Part shown: positions 40,190 to 50,134 of the stretch, piece after piece | Position numbering within the stretch: the stretch's first letter is position 1 | Layout: the number at the start of each line of letters is the position of its first letter | Source of the DNA: Brachionus plicatilis | Lineage: Eukaryota > Rotifera > Eurotatoria > Ploima > Brachionidae | Length of the DNA: 50,134 nt | Assembly: GCA_010279815.1 (NCBI GenBank) | Contig: QEOQ01000238.1 | Coordinates: 970,552-1,020,685 of the forward strand | Direction: 5' to 3' | Made by a program: the position numbers and the translations under genes | Notes under the pieces: generated by a model | What the model saw: the letters and a program-made list of their open reading frames with translations, nothing else | Told to the model about the DNA's origin: nothing | Databases searched by the model: none

Positions 40190-40540
40190 TTAAATTTCAT
40201 CTATTTAAGTATCTAAAAAAATCAAATAGTGAGGCATAGAATTTCTATATTTTTGTGCAAAATTAGTTTAAATCATAATTTTTGAATAAGTTTTTTGTTT
40301 TTTAATTGAATATATAAAAATATAATTTTTTGAAAGAGCTTTAACTCGTCAAACTACAATTTTCAGAGAATGAAATTTAAAAAAGTTTTTTTCTAATTGA
40401 AAGTTTGATTAATTTGCTTAAATTTTGAGATCAATTATTTATAGAAATAAAAAGAATAGAATTTTATTTATCTTAAATAGGATTGCCCATAATTTTTTAT
40501 CACTAATTTAACTCCAACTGACTAAATTTACAACATCTAA
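40190..40540. other. Intergenic, nothing recognised
   Basis: AT-rich sequence upstream of the WD40 gene. It must contain that gene's promoter, but no clear box stands out. Confidence 0.4.
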
Positions 40541-40544
40541 AAAA

Positions 40545-40897
40545 AGGCAATGTGAAATTTTAGTACAAAAATTACAGTACAAAAAGTAAAAACGCTATAA
40601 TTTATTTTCTAATTGTGCAAAAATAGTTCTATAAAAAGTACAATATTGAACAAATTTTTGCAACCAAATTCCAGGCTCTGGAAAAACTCTGCAATTTTCT
40701 GTAAATGCACACCATTAAAAAATATTTGATTAAAAAATGCAATAAGTTGCAGAGTTTTTGCAGAGCCTGGAATTTGGTTGCAAAAAATTTGTACAATATT
40801 GTACTTTTTATAGAAGTATTTTTGCACAATTAGAAAATAAATTATAGCGTTTTTACTTTTTGTCCTGTAATTTTTGTACTAAAATTTCATATTGCCT
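40545..40897. mobile_element. 353-bp foldback MITE (AGGCAATRTGAAAT termini)
   Basis: The arms are almost perfect reverse complements over about 150 nt each: AGGCAATGTGAAATTTTAGT at the left and ACTAAAATTTCATATTGCCT at the right. CAACCAAATTCCAGGCTCTG lies inside the left arm and its complement inside the right arm. No ORF. It belongs with the composite element at 17596-17987. Confidence 0.9.
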
Positions 40898-41268
40898 AAA
40901 AAAATTAAATTTTGTTTAGATAAAATTTTTTTTTTAAAGAACTCTACCGTATTTCTATTGAAAAAATGCCCCCTTTTATGTCATTTAAATTTTTAGTAAA
41001 ATGCCTAATTTTAGCGAATTTTGATAGGTTTTTTTTCCTTTTTTTTTTTCAACCATTTAATTTGAAAAAAAAAAATAGTTGTCGTCTCCAGATCGGGAAA
41101 AAAATGGTAAAAAAAGTGGCGAATTTAACTTAACATTTATCAAAAAAATTTTCAAAATGAATTAAAAAATAGCAATTGCAATTTTGCTTATTTCATTGAG
41201 ACTTTATTTTCTAAGCATTTTAGCATTTAAAAATCTCACTTAAAAACTTCTTTAATCAAATCCACGCA

Positions 41269-41825
41269 ATGGCTTTAAGCTTATCACAATATTTCAAAGC
41301 AATCAGGAATTCTAGTTACACTCAGAGTGTAACTAGAGCAACCACACTGACCACCAACGAGACTACTACCTTGAATACAATTGCGTCTTCTACAGAGACT
41401 GCCACTGCAACTTCAATGTTAAATCCAAACTTAAATTATTTATCGAACTGTCGTGTTCGTTTCGCAACAAGTATTTTAAAAACAAAGGTTGAATGTGAAT
41501 TTTCATTCATTAGAGCAGATTATCTTGTTTTTGTTATTATTGGACTTTTATCTTTAATAGCTTTCACATTGATTTTGTTTTTGTGTTGTCAGATATATTC
41601 AAAAAATGAAAGGAAAGAAAAAAATGTCAATGAAGGAAAAAAATTCAAGGTATTTTTTTATTTTATATTCAATAAAAATAAATTAATTTATAAAGATTTT
41701 AGACAAATCAAAATAATATGTTTGAAGACTTGCCGATACATGTTGCAAGAAAATCCGGTTCATCAGAAACAATTTGTTTGGAATCAAAGGCTTTGGGAAG
41801 TTTTGGCCAAAATGCTTTGTTTTGA
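41269..41825 (+). CDS. Small single-pass membrane protein with Ser/Thr-rich ectodomain, two exons
   Basis: Exon 1 is 41269-41649 and exon 2 is 41703-41825. The intron is 53 nt (GTATTT..TTTTAG, phase 0), giving 167 aa. Without splicing the frame would run on to 41853 through intron sequence, so the spliced form is preferred. There is no obvious signal peptide. Residues about 15-50 are Thr/Ser-rich (TTLTTNETTTLNTIASSTET) with potential glycosylation. Two Cys follow (SNCRVRF, VECEFSF), then a transmembrane helix (VFVIIGLLSLIAFTLILFLC) and a basic cytoplasmic stretch (KNERKEKNVNEGKK). Topology is probably N-out. No known family. Confidence 0.65.
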
Positions 41826-42028
41826 TTGTTTTTTTTTTATTAAAACCTATTAAATATTAATGTAACCAGGTTATGTTTGTTAAAGTTTTTAAGCGCCTGC
41901 GTGATTAATTGTAAAAATGAAAATGTGTAAATTAAAAAAATTGTTTTTTTTCCATTGTTTATTTAAAATCAAAATATTCCAAAAAAAAATTGCATTAAAA
42001 GTTTTTTTTAATTTTATTTTTTTATTTA

Positions 42029-44284
42029 CTATACTAAAAGATATAAAGTAGAACTTATAGAATGATTACAGGATTGTTTTTGGCTGTCATTTAATTTTTT
42101 CACACTCTGGTCTAAATCATTTACGAGATAGAATTCTCCTTCGATATTGAATATTCCCCAAAAATGTCCTGACTTTGAATATGTCGCTGTTAACAATTTG
42201 AACCTCCTTTTATCAATGATAATTTCTACTGGCAGATCTTTCAAAAAAACATTAAGTTCTCTTGCTTGAATAAAAACAAAATTCGGATTTGTATGAAATT
42301 CGACATCACATTCTATTTTAGTTTGACATAACTTGCATCTTTCTGAAAAGCAAAAATCAAGATGTATTAAGTTCATTTTTTTTTGAAAAAATATTAGTTC
42401 CGCATTATATCGCACAATTACGTTTTTATTATTTTGGCAATTTTTATGACATTTTTGAATTAATTTATGGTTTTGAAAACAAACTAAGTGCTTAATTATT
42501 TTTTCACCCTCAGAACCGAAAACCGAAATTGTGTTTTCTTTTGGCTTTACCCTAAGTTTCATAAAGTTTTCTATCCATAATTGCCGAGCTTTATCCCATT
42601 TTAAAAAATTAATTAATTTTACAATATCTTTCAAGTTCTGAGTTGAATCTAAAATTGGTAACTCTAACAAAAAATCTTTTCTTAATTTATAAACACACCA
42701 TAACGAGAGAAGGAAATAGTCAATTGAACAAGTGTTTGATAAAATTATATTGCTTATTCCGTTATAAACTATTTTTGCTCCCCATTTAGGTACATGATTT
42801 CTAAATTGCTCAATAAAGGGAATTTCTTGATATTCATTCATAAAAACATTATTAAAAATATTTTCATTCATTTTGTCATTTTCATTTTCAACTTCTTTAC
42901 TTATACTTTCAACAAATCTTCCTTTTTTTTTCCTTTCAACACGAACATGTTTTGGTTCATTTGGTTTTTCATTCGATTCTGTATCAATAAATATTTTTTT
43001 GAGATGTTTTCCTTTTATTCTAATATTTCGGAACCTATCAAATGCCAAGAAGCAAAGAACAGTTGCGACATGAACACAACATCCAACAACTTTTCTTCCA
43101 GACATACAATTGCAAATATAGCCTTCAGATTAAATAATTTAATAAATAAATTAAAAATAACATTTCAATGAAAAATATTTACTTTTTATCGACCTCCATT
43201 CATTTAGAAGCGGGACATATTTAATAAAGACTTTATAAGTGTTTTTAAAATGTTTTTTACAATTTAAACTCTTTTTTTTTTTAGTAAATTTTTTGACTTC
43301 ACTTCTTTTATGTCTTGATGCTATTTCAAATGCAATTATTTTAGTATTTTCGGCATTGTTTCTTGATTCATAACTTTTTTCTGATATTAAATAGCATGTT
43401 TCATTATCCAATAAATCTTCGTAATAACTTTGACATTGATTATATTGATATGTTCCAAAAATTATATTTTCAATAATTATTGTTTTAGATAGTCTAGGAA
43501 AGTCTTCAATTTCAGAAAATTTTAATTCTTTTGTTGCTTTTGTGTCCAATCGTGTTTTCAATAAGTATTCTAGTTCGTTTTCGTATTCCTTTGCTTTTTT
43601 TTTCATCCTCTTTGCAATTGATCTAGAATTTTCACCATCAGGACAACATGGCTTGTGAAAAAAATTTATCATTGCACATGCGTTTCTATAATCTTTTTGT
43701 ATATGATTTATCACAGAATTCCTTACGTTATCAAGAGCTTTTAGTCTTTTTAATTTACCATTTACTGTTTCTATAATAAATCTACACTGTAATTTAAAAA
43801 TTAGCTGATTTTTTTCCCTAAAAGTTATTTTAGATATTACTTTAGTCACAAATCTGGTCTTGGTTGTTTGAACAACCGTCAACTGTTTTTGTTCTTTTTC
43901 ATCACTAGAAAATATTGATTCTTCTAATTGCTTACAAGTTGGCATCAGTGGTTTAAAGCTATAAACATCTGACAGCTTTTTAAAGATATCTCTAAATCCT
44001 AAAACAAAATAATTTATAATTGATATTTAAATCAAAAATTAACAATTTCACCTCTATCCAAAAAAAAAAATGTTTTTTTCGGTTCAAGTATTCCTAGCAA
44101 TTCTTCATCTGTGTCTAAAATGTAGTCAAGAATTGATGCGTCATTCATATTCGCTTTAAAAGGGCCATAGCAATCTATTATGTAGCCATCAGCACAGCAT
44201 ATTAAAAATGGCTTTATTAAAGAATCTTTTTTTTGTCCACTATAACAATCGTATTGAACTTGATTATTTTTGCTCTTTTCGCAT
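42029..44284 (-). CDS. DDE_Tnp_4-type transposase fused to SWIM finger and USP-like peptidase domain (5' truncated)
   Basis: Exons 44284-44052, 43998-43183 and 43122-42029 join in phase. The DDE part has YSGQKKDSLIKPFLICCADG, DCYGPFKANMNDASILDYIL, then KKTFFFLDRG spliced to FRDIFKKL (second Asp in DRGF). It continues FVTKVISKITF, IIETVNGKLKRLKALDNVRN and DYRNACAMINFFHKP. The third exon starts YICNCMSGRKVVGCCVHVAT, a CxCxnCxH SWIM zinc finger. The C-terminus resembles a ubiquitin-peptidase fold: SNTCSIDYFLLSLW (Cys box), PNFVFIQARELNVFLKDLPV, YSKSGHFWGIFNIEGEFYLV (His) and NDL. The exon carrying the first catalytic Asp is not found upstream of 44284, so the copy seems truncated, although all remaining frames and splice sites are intact. 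Confidence 0.75.
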
Positions 44285-44289
44285 CTGCA

Positions 44290-44590
44290 GTAAGAAAATA
44301 TGTTGAAAACAGTAGAAAATATTTATTTAGTGGGTTAAAAAAAGAATCAGGCGGAGTAAATATTGTTTGGGTGGATTAAATATAATATTTCTATGTCTTT
44401 ATTTAAAGAATAAATGAGAACAATTGATAGTAGAATTTATGGAAATAATTTTTTTATTCGATTAAAGTATTTCGGATTTTTATTTAGATTTGAATATGAA
44501 ATAAAAAATTTTAAATTCGACTCTTTTTTAACTTTAATTCTATTAATTTTTTTAACATTAAATAATTTTAGAGAATTGGGATAATTAATA
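44290..44590. other. Divergent intergenic gap
   Basis: AT-rich, between the truncated transposase (minus) and the homeodomain gene (plus). No coding exon. It should hold the homeodomain gene's promoter. Confidence 0.4.
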
Positions 44591-45407
44591 ATGAAGAATT
44601 TAGCAATATGTTTATTTTTTGGGAAACAAATCTGTAAATTATCATGGAAATGTACAAGAGCTGGATTTTATCTCTCTCAACAAACTCTAAAATTGGGATA
44701 TTTTATCACTAGATTCTCTTGTGAAAAAAGTTTAAAGGCTGCAGAAAAAGCGATTTTATTGAATAAAAAGGTATTTAAAGAAGCATGCGCAAGTGGAAGG
44801 AATTTATCAATTTTAACCGCTAAAAGTGGCATGTTTTTTGCGCAATCAACTTTAAAAAATGGAACCCTTTTTTTCAGAAAATTAAATTTTTATAAAAAAT
44901 GTTTTATTACAGAAATAGGTTGGAAAACTCTAAAAAGTAATCAGGAATATTTAGTAAAAGGAAAAAAAAACAGTAATTTTTTCAAATATTAAAATAAATA
45001 AATGATTAAAATTAATCTTGTTTCTTTTAAAAACTAAAGAAAAACTCAAGAAGAATTATTTAAAAAAAACTTACGTACTTGAGCACTGGTTTTTAAATAA
45101 CTCAGCAAAACCATATCCAGATATAAAGACAAAAAAGCAATTGGCAAAAGAAAGCAATTTCACGTACCAACAATTAAATCAATGGTTTAAATATAAGAGA
45201 AAATGTATGAAAAATAAAGCTAAAGGAGGAAAGAGCAAATCAATGAATCTTGAGCAAAAATTGATCTTATCACAGTTTTTTTTTCAGAAAAATCAGAATC
45301 CAAGTAAGAAACAATTGGAAACGTTGACAAAGTCAACAGGGTTAATTGAGAAAAAAATTGTTTTATGGTTTGCACGAAAACGATATTTATATAATCAAAA
45401 AAAATAA
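44591..45407 (+). CDS. Two-homeodomain (TALE-like) protein, two exons, 249 aa
   Basis: Exon 1 is 44591-44972 and exon 2 is 45040-45407. Joined across a 67-nt intron in phase 1 they give 750 nt to the stop. The second-exon frame has no ATG of its own, which supports splicing. The first 125 residues are basic and partly hydrophobic with an internal repeat (LSQQTLKLGYF / AQSTLKNGTLFF) and no known domain. Homeodomain 1: VLEHWFLNNSAKPYPDIKTK, LAKESNFTYQQLNQWFKYKR, with the TALE-like proline-tyrosine-proline between helices 1 and 2 and WFxxxR in helix 3. Homeodomain 2: LILSQFFFQKNQNPSKKQLE, TGLIEKKIVLWFARKRYLYN. It is probably a small nuclear DNA-binding protein. Convergent with the next gene, with 121 bp between stops. 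Confidence 0.65.
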
Positions 45408-45528
45408 TTTTTTTTAAATATTTTTTATTAATTATTATTGCTTTTGAATTTTTTAAATTAAATTATGAATTAATTTATTAAACAATTGAATACAAAAAAT
45501 ATGTTGCTGTTCATTTTACAAATTCTTT

Positions 45529-46210
45529 TTAATATTTATTTACAGAAAATATTATAATAAAAAAACAAAATACTAAGGAAGCTAAAATTGTCACTAGTCC
45601 AGTCATTAATTTGAAAAAGTCCATTATTCCAAGTCCACTAAAAGTTGAAGACATAAATGAATTGATTATTCTGCCAATAAAACTAGAAACATAATGACCA
45701 AAATCCAAAAGCGTTTCAAAAAAGGCCTTGTATAGATAAAAACATTAGAATTTATTTTTAAATTGAATGACAAAATTACATTCCAAAATGAGGCATTGTT
45801 TTGGCAATCGATTTGAAAAATAAAGTCAAAAATGTCCTGTTTCTTTTTAATCAAACATTTTTGATAATCACTTACAAGCTTATCATACTTGCTCATAAAT
45901 CCATTCAATATTAATAAAATAAAAAAAAAAATAATAAATATTTTTAATATGCAATTTATTTCTAAACTTGCTGGGAACCAAGTGCTAATCAATGATGATT
46001 TTTTACTATGTATAACACTTTTCGTCGTAATATATTTGATATAGCACTTTTCTTTTTCCATCCAAGTAACACCAATTATGTCATCATGTAAAATGCACCA
46101 AACTTTTGCCTTTTGGAGATCACCTAATTAAATTAAAAAAATTTTAAAAACTTAATATTTTGACTTATTTTCTTACCATTTATTCTTTTGAAAAAAATTT
46201 CTTTTAACAT
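45529..46210 (-). CDS. Two-transmembrane protein of unknown family, three exons, 191 aa
   Basis: Exons 46210-46177, 46123-45780 and 45726-45529 join in phase with introns of 53 nt each (GTAAGA..ATTAG; GTAATT..ACAAG). They total 576 nt. The product starts MLKEIFFKRINGDLQKAKVW. A first transmembrane helix (CILKIFIIFFFILLILNGF) is followed by a charged, probably luminal or cytosolic loop (KYDKLVSDYQKCLIKKKQDI) with a second Cys (IDCQNNASFWN). An amphipathic Gly/Ser-rich segment (FGHYVSSFIGRIINSFM) precedes the second helix (LVTILASLVFCFFIIIFSV) at the end. The layout of helix, loop with paired Cys, amphipathic stretch and helix is faintly like CLCC1-type ER proteins, but I cannot claim homology. 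Confidence 0.6.
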
Positions 46211-46261
46211 TATAATAGTTGGATAGAAATAACCAATAATTCAAAATTTATAATGTTTTTT

Positions 46262-46326
46262 GCTTAATGGGATTTCACTAAAAACCTTTTTTAGTGAAAT
46301 CCCATTAAGCATTAATCCCAAAAAAC
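46262..46326. repeat. Short foldback palindrome
   Basis: GCTTAATGGGATTTCACTAA, a loop of about 13 nt, then the exact complement. Outer bases TTTTTTG..CAAAAAA extend the stem. It lies just upstream of the ATG at 46210. Confidence 0.85.
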
Positions 46327-46329
46327 ATT

Positions 46330-47680
46330 TTACCAAACATTCAAAATAAAACTAAAATTATGTTATGATAGTTTTGATTTTTCCATTTTTTGCTTACCAA
46401 AGACCAACCATCAATTAAAACTTACTTATTCCTTTAGAAAGGACTTACTTTCCATTTGTTCTACAAGAAAATACTTAATTTAATTTTTTTTCTCTTATTT
46501 TTATTTTTTTAAACAGGGGCACAATTTTATACGAAAAACCGGTAGAGTTCTTTACAAGACTTTTTATAATAAAAAAACTTTTTCTTATGTATGATTACTT
46601 TTTTTTCAGTTTCTAAAAAAATTAAAGTATCGTAAATTGACTTCTAAACTCCAAAATAATTGGCGCCTTTTTCTTTCTTTTTATTTAGCCATTGTTTTAA
46701 TGTCTTAAGAGTTTTTTCTTACAATAAAACTACTATTGGATTCACTTTCCAATTAAAGAATTTTAGAATTTTCTGAAAAGATTCTTTTTTAATTTTAGAA
46801 ATAATTATTATCTAAACAAATGTTTTTTTTATATTAAAAGAGTTTTTTTTTAAATCAAATTAGAGAACCCATTTTGTTGTAAACGATGTGGGAAATAACA
46901 GAGGTTTTACTTTATAGCTAGGAATTTATAAAATTCTTATTTAGTGTCTAATTTTTTTAGATTCATTTGTAATGATCATCAAAGATTTCTATTCCAAGTG
47001 AATAGCTTACTTCTATATTTTTTTATCATGTAAAAATATGAGGAATGGTAAGACATATGATCAAAATAACCTATTCTCTTTTAGATGTTTGCCAAACAAT
47101 TTAAAAAAATTTTAAATACTCACAGTTTTTAAAAACGTAATCTTTAAATTAAAAAAAATAAAAGTTCTTAAAAGAATGAAAAGGTGGAAATACTAAGAAG
47201 AAATAAATTTTTAATAGTTTTCTTTTATTTTTTAAATCAATTAAGCTTTACATTTTTTGTAAAATAATTTTTAGTGATCGATCTTCCTAATTAATATTAA
47301 TCTTGTTTATAAAAAAATATCCCCGAGATAAAAAAAATTCAAATAAAATTAAAACATTAAAATAAGCTCCTGTTACACCTCATGTGCCCCATGTTTGTCT
47401 CTATCTTTTAATATATTTATATTGAATTTTAGTTTAAGTTAGAGTTTTCTTTAGATTAAGAAAAGAAAATCTTCTTTTTTAATTTATTTAATAGTTCCAT
47501 GCTTTTAAACTATGATGTGATATAAAATAATTTTTATTTAGTTTAACCCTTAACTTCTAGACTATGGAGGTTAATTTTAAGTTAAATTTTTTATTTAAGA
47601 ACCACTTTATTTTAATTTTTTATGTTTTTGATTTTAGTTAATATTTTCTTTATTAAAAGAAGCTTTTTTTATATTTATTT
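46330..47680. other. AT-rich non-coding stretch
   Basis: Homopolymer runs dominate. No exon, terminus or repeat family is recognised on either strand. Confidence 0.5.
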
Positions 47681-47682
47681 TA

Positions 47683-48579
47683 CAGTGGTGATTTGACACG
47701 TGGGTTTTTACGTAAAATTACGAAAATCGAGCTTAAGTCTTCCAATTTTGAGGAAAAAGAAGGTTCAATCCCCCTAATTTTCCTAAATATTATTTTAGTG
47801 AGGTATTAGAGTACGTGGAAAATTAGTCTGCTGCATACTCAAAATTTCGAAAATTCGATGTCTGAGCCTTCTTTTTCCTCAAAATTGGAAGACTTAAGCT
47901 CGATCCAACCCCAATTAATAATTTTTTAAACCCTTTTTATGACGTCCAAAAAGATTTCACTGAGCAATTAAGGATTAAAATTAGGGAAAATTTCCCTCAA
48001 AACCCAAATGAGGGGGTTAAACCCTAACGATTGGTTTCTATAGATCAGCAGATAATAGAAAATTTCTTGAGAAAAAAGGTATTTATCCTTATTCAATTTA
48101 CTAATTAAAATAGTATTCTAACTTTTTGTATTAAAGAACACCTGGCACGATATGTACCTCATGACAGAAAATTTGAAAAAGCCTTTGAAAAAGCAAGCAA
48201 TTCATTGAAGACGTCCCGCTCAGTTGTTAACACTTCAGCTAAAAAACAACTAGAAAAATAAACAAAATTTTGAATTAAAATTTATTAACTAATAAAATTT
48301 TTAACATGTTTCCAAAAATTTTTTTTAAATTTTAACTTTTTTACGATTATTTACAACTTTTTACGAAATTTTACCACTTTTAAACTAAAATTTTACAAAA
48401 TTTTACGTAAAATATCGTTAATTTTTTTCTCGAGTTTGAAACTTTGATTTTATTGAATTTGAGCAAAATTATCAAAAAAGTACTTAAAAACGGCGAATTT
48501 TTGGCCCTTTTAGTTTTTACCCTTTTTAACGTAAAATTACGTAATTTTACGTAAAAACCCACGTGTCAAATCACCACAG
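47683..48579. mobile_element. 897-bp TIR element with TA target (pogo/Tc1-mariner type)
   Basis: Termini CAGTGGTGATTTGACACGTG at the left and the same sequence with one mismatch (CTGTGGTG..) inverted at the right. The match extends about 40 nt through GGGTTTTTACGTAAAATTAC. TA flanks both ends. A second inverted pair lies inside (GAGCTTAAGTCTTCCAATTT at 47728; its complement near 47882-47901). The right subterminal region repeats TTTTACG/CGTAAAA several times. Confidence 0.9.
48010..48261 (+). pseudogene. Possible captured exons inside the TIR element
   Basis: A protein-like stretch reads VSIDQQIIENFLRKK before a donor (GTATTT, about 48079). After an acceptor (TTAAAG, about 48136) comes HLARYVPHDRKFEKAFEKAS then NSLKTSRSVVNTSAKKQLEK to TAA at about 48261. 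The phases of the two parts do not match cleanly. It could be the tail of the element's own gene or of a captured host gene. I do not recognise it. Confidence 0.3.
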
Positions 48580-48676
48580 TATGTGCCAATCTAAATCTCA
48601 TCAAAAAAAATCAAAATAAAGTTAAAAGTTAAAAGAAAATAAAAGTGAATTAAAAAGAGATTTATTGAAAAAGAAA

Positions 48677-49218
48677 GCATCTTGAAGTTGATGATCAATT
48701 CAAAATATCATTTCAATTCAAATAGTTTATCTTTAGATATTAAAATAAATCTTTGATTTGATTTAAATAATTGTAATGTAGCATGCTTTACATGCAATGT
48801 AGATTAAGAAAATATGAAAAAATTGAAAAACATTTTCTCAATCCAATGATAAAATCGATTTTCAATTTAGTTAACTGATTTTTTGTAAAGTTTAATTTTC
48901 ATTTTACGTATTTGGAATTTTTTATTTGAATTTCTTTTTTTTAATTTAATTGTGAATGCTAGATACAAATACTTTTGAAATAAAAAATCTCAAATAAACT
49001 TTACAAAAAATTAGTTAATACATTTAAATATAAAAATCGATTATCAATGGACTGAGAAAATTTTTTTTCAATTTTTTTTTTATTTTCTAAATCAACATTG
49101 CATGTAAAGCATGTTACATTACAATTATTTAAGATAAATCAAAGATTAAGTTTTATATCTAAGGATTAAATTTTTGAATTGAAATGATATTTTGAATTGA
49201 TCAGCAACTTCAAGATGC
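48677..49218. mobile_element. 542-bp foldback MITE (GCATCTTGAAGTTG termini)
   Basis: GCATCTTGAAGTTGATGATC at the left and its near-complement GATCAGCAACTTCAAGATGC at the right. The arms match for about 190 nt (shared CAAAATATCATTTCAATTCA, AATTGTAATGTAGCATGC, AACATTTTCTCA). AAAAAGAAA flanks both sides and may be a target duplication. Fragments of the same family are at 3572-3738 and 21622-21690. No ORF. Confidence 0.9.
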
Positions 49219-49421
49219 CAAAAAGAAATATATAGAGACATTATTATTTGTATATCTGTGTTGAGATAAAGCCGCTTCAGAATTTAATTTTAAACGAAAA
49301 TTAAATTAAATTAATAAATTTGTTAAAACTAGATTAAAAAAAAAATCGCTAAAAAAAGAGAGAGTTTATTTTTTAACAAAAAAAAATGTCTACAAAATTT
49401 AGAACATAATATTTTTTAACA

Positions 49422-49470
49422 TTTAAGATGGCCGCCATTAGCTTTAATACATTCGGCAACAGCTGAAGAA
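49422..49470 (-). pseudogene. Tc1/mariner-type transposase C-terminal scrap
   Basis: The minus strand reads AVAECIKANGGHLKC then a stop. This resembles the common Tc1/mariner ending (..VIxAKGGHTxY). Only about 15 residues remain and no DDE block is seen nearby, so the call is weak. Confidence 0.35.
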
Positions 49471-49479
49471 TTTTAAAGG

Positions 49480-50134
49480 ATTTGGAGTAATTTTGTTCAA
49501 GAGCAATAAGGTAATTTTTCACGAAACTGACTTATTTAAATTGAAAACAGCCACAGTATAGTAAGTCTTAATTTGTATTTAAAATAATTTAGTTATATTA
49601 ATTTTGCTAAATTTTAGAGAAATCTATTCGAATAAAATTTCATTTGGAATCGATTTCGAAAAAAATCGATTTCATCGCTCAAAAATAAAAATCATAAAAT
49701 GCAAAATTGTTTTTTTTCTTTGTTATCCTAAAATTTTTTAAAAAAGTGCATCTAACTATGTTAAATAAATATTAAAATTTAAAAAAAAAAGGTAACCTGG
49801 AAAACTCTCAAAAGATTTCATATTTTTAAAGAGACATTTTGGATTTTATCCAATGTGATTTTTGCATTTTTTACTTTTAGTTTTATTGAAAAATGATGCC
49901 ATACTTTAGGTCACAAATCTAATAGAATTCGTGGTGGAATTTTTTATTGCAACACCAAAAAAAAATATTAAATGAATAAATGACAAAAAAATTTACTTTG
50001 ATTCCAAAAGTAAAAAAACAAAATGAACAAAAATTGTTTAAAATTTTTTGAAATACATTTACAAATTGATGGCTAAACGCAACTTGGAAATAGTTTTCCT
50101 TAGGCTCAATTATCGATCGCTCAGCATTATTTTA
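49480..50134. other. Non-coding tail of the window
   Basis: AT-rich with no recognised exon or repeat. The last 80 bases are somewhat less AT-rich (GGCTAAACGCAACTTGG; CGATCGCTCAGC) and could begin a feature beyond the edge. Confidence 0.4.

Noticed and set aside
45666..45779. Unspliced end of the membrane-protein frame (reading on to a stop at 45666)
   Set aside because: A 53-nt intron with good borders joins the upstream exon in phase to a longer hydrophobic C-terminus, and the unspliced extension is intron sequence followed by the wrong frame.
1..50134. CRISPR arrays, operons, ribosome binding sites, bacterial-type elements
   Set aside because: The window is eukaryotic with spliced genes. 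The tandem repeats found do not have the direct-repeat and spacer layout.

Overview
This is an AT-rich animal-type nuclear window of about 50 kb. The evidence is short introns (43-60 nt, GT-AG) in every gene whose exons I could join, and metazoan-style proteins: a TMEM68-like acyltransferase, a DUS1-like tRNA-dihydrouridine synthase, secreted WD40 plus chitin-binding and Thr-rich PAN-like proteins, and a TALE-like homeodomain protein. A compact invertebrate genome fits, and a monogonont rotifer such as Brachionus would be my guess; that is an inference from composition and gene style, not a match.

Layout. 1-9100 is a graveyard: a MULE exon, a 5' piece of a TMEM68-like gene, pieces of pogo/Tigger and DDE_Tnp_4-type transposases, a GC-richer island between direct repeats, and a DUS1-like gene broken by a nonsense codon. 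9873-18085 holds a secreted Thr-rich gene, a 5.6 kb non-LTR retrotransposon (LINE, minus strand), and a second, cut copy of the same gene. 18996-19749 is an intact three-exon secreted-protein gene. 21000-28650 holds a hAT MITE, a decayed LINE, a FLYWCH-MULE transposase and a Ty3/gypsy gag-protease fragment. 28617-35965 is a stack of truncated minus-strand Ty3/gypsy elements, one of them unusually GC-rich and one carrying a piggyBac-type MITE. 38725-46210 is the gene-rich part: a WD40 plus CBM14 membrane protein, a small type I membrane protein, a transposase/SWIM/peptidase-like gene, a two-homeodomain gene and a membrane protein. 46330-50134 is mostly inverted-repeat elements.

The main discovery candidate is the LINE at 10875-16463. 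ORF1 (coiled coil plus RRM-like), a middle ORF ending in a Ulp1/C48 cysteine peptidase, and ORF2 (endonuclease plus reverse transcriptase) all lie in one reading frame. They are separated only by two single stop codons. The first is UAG followed by CAA UCA, which matches the tobamovirus-type CAR-YYA readthrough context. The second is UGA followed by CUA G, which matches the alphavirus/animal UGA-CUAG readthrough context. The middle ORF has no AUG in its first 180 codons. ORF2 has none until codon 61, after the first endonuclease motif. The simplest reading is a retrotransposon that makes ORF1, ORF1-protease and ORF1-protease-EN-RT proteins in falling amounts by two programmed readthroughs. The same LINE sits between near-identical direct repeats of 0.86 and 1.05 kb, laid out like a giant target-site duplication.
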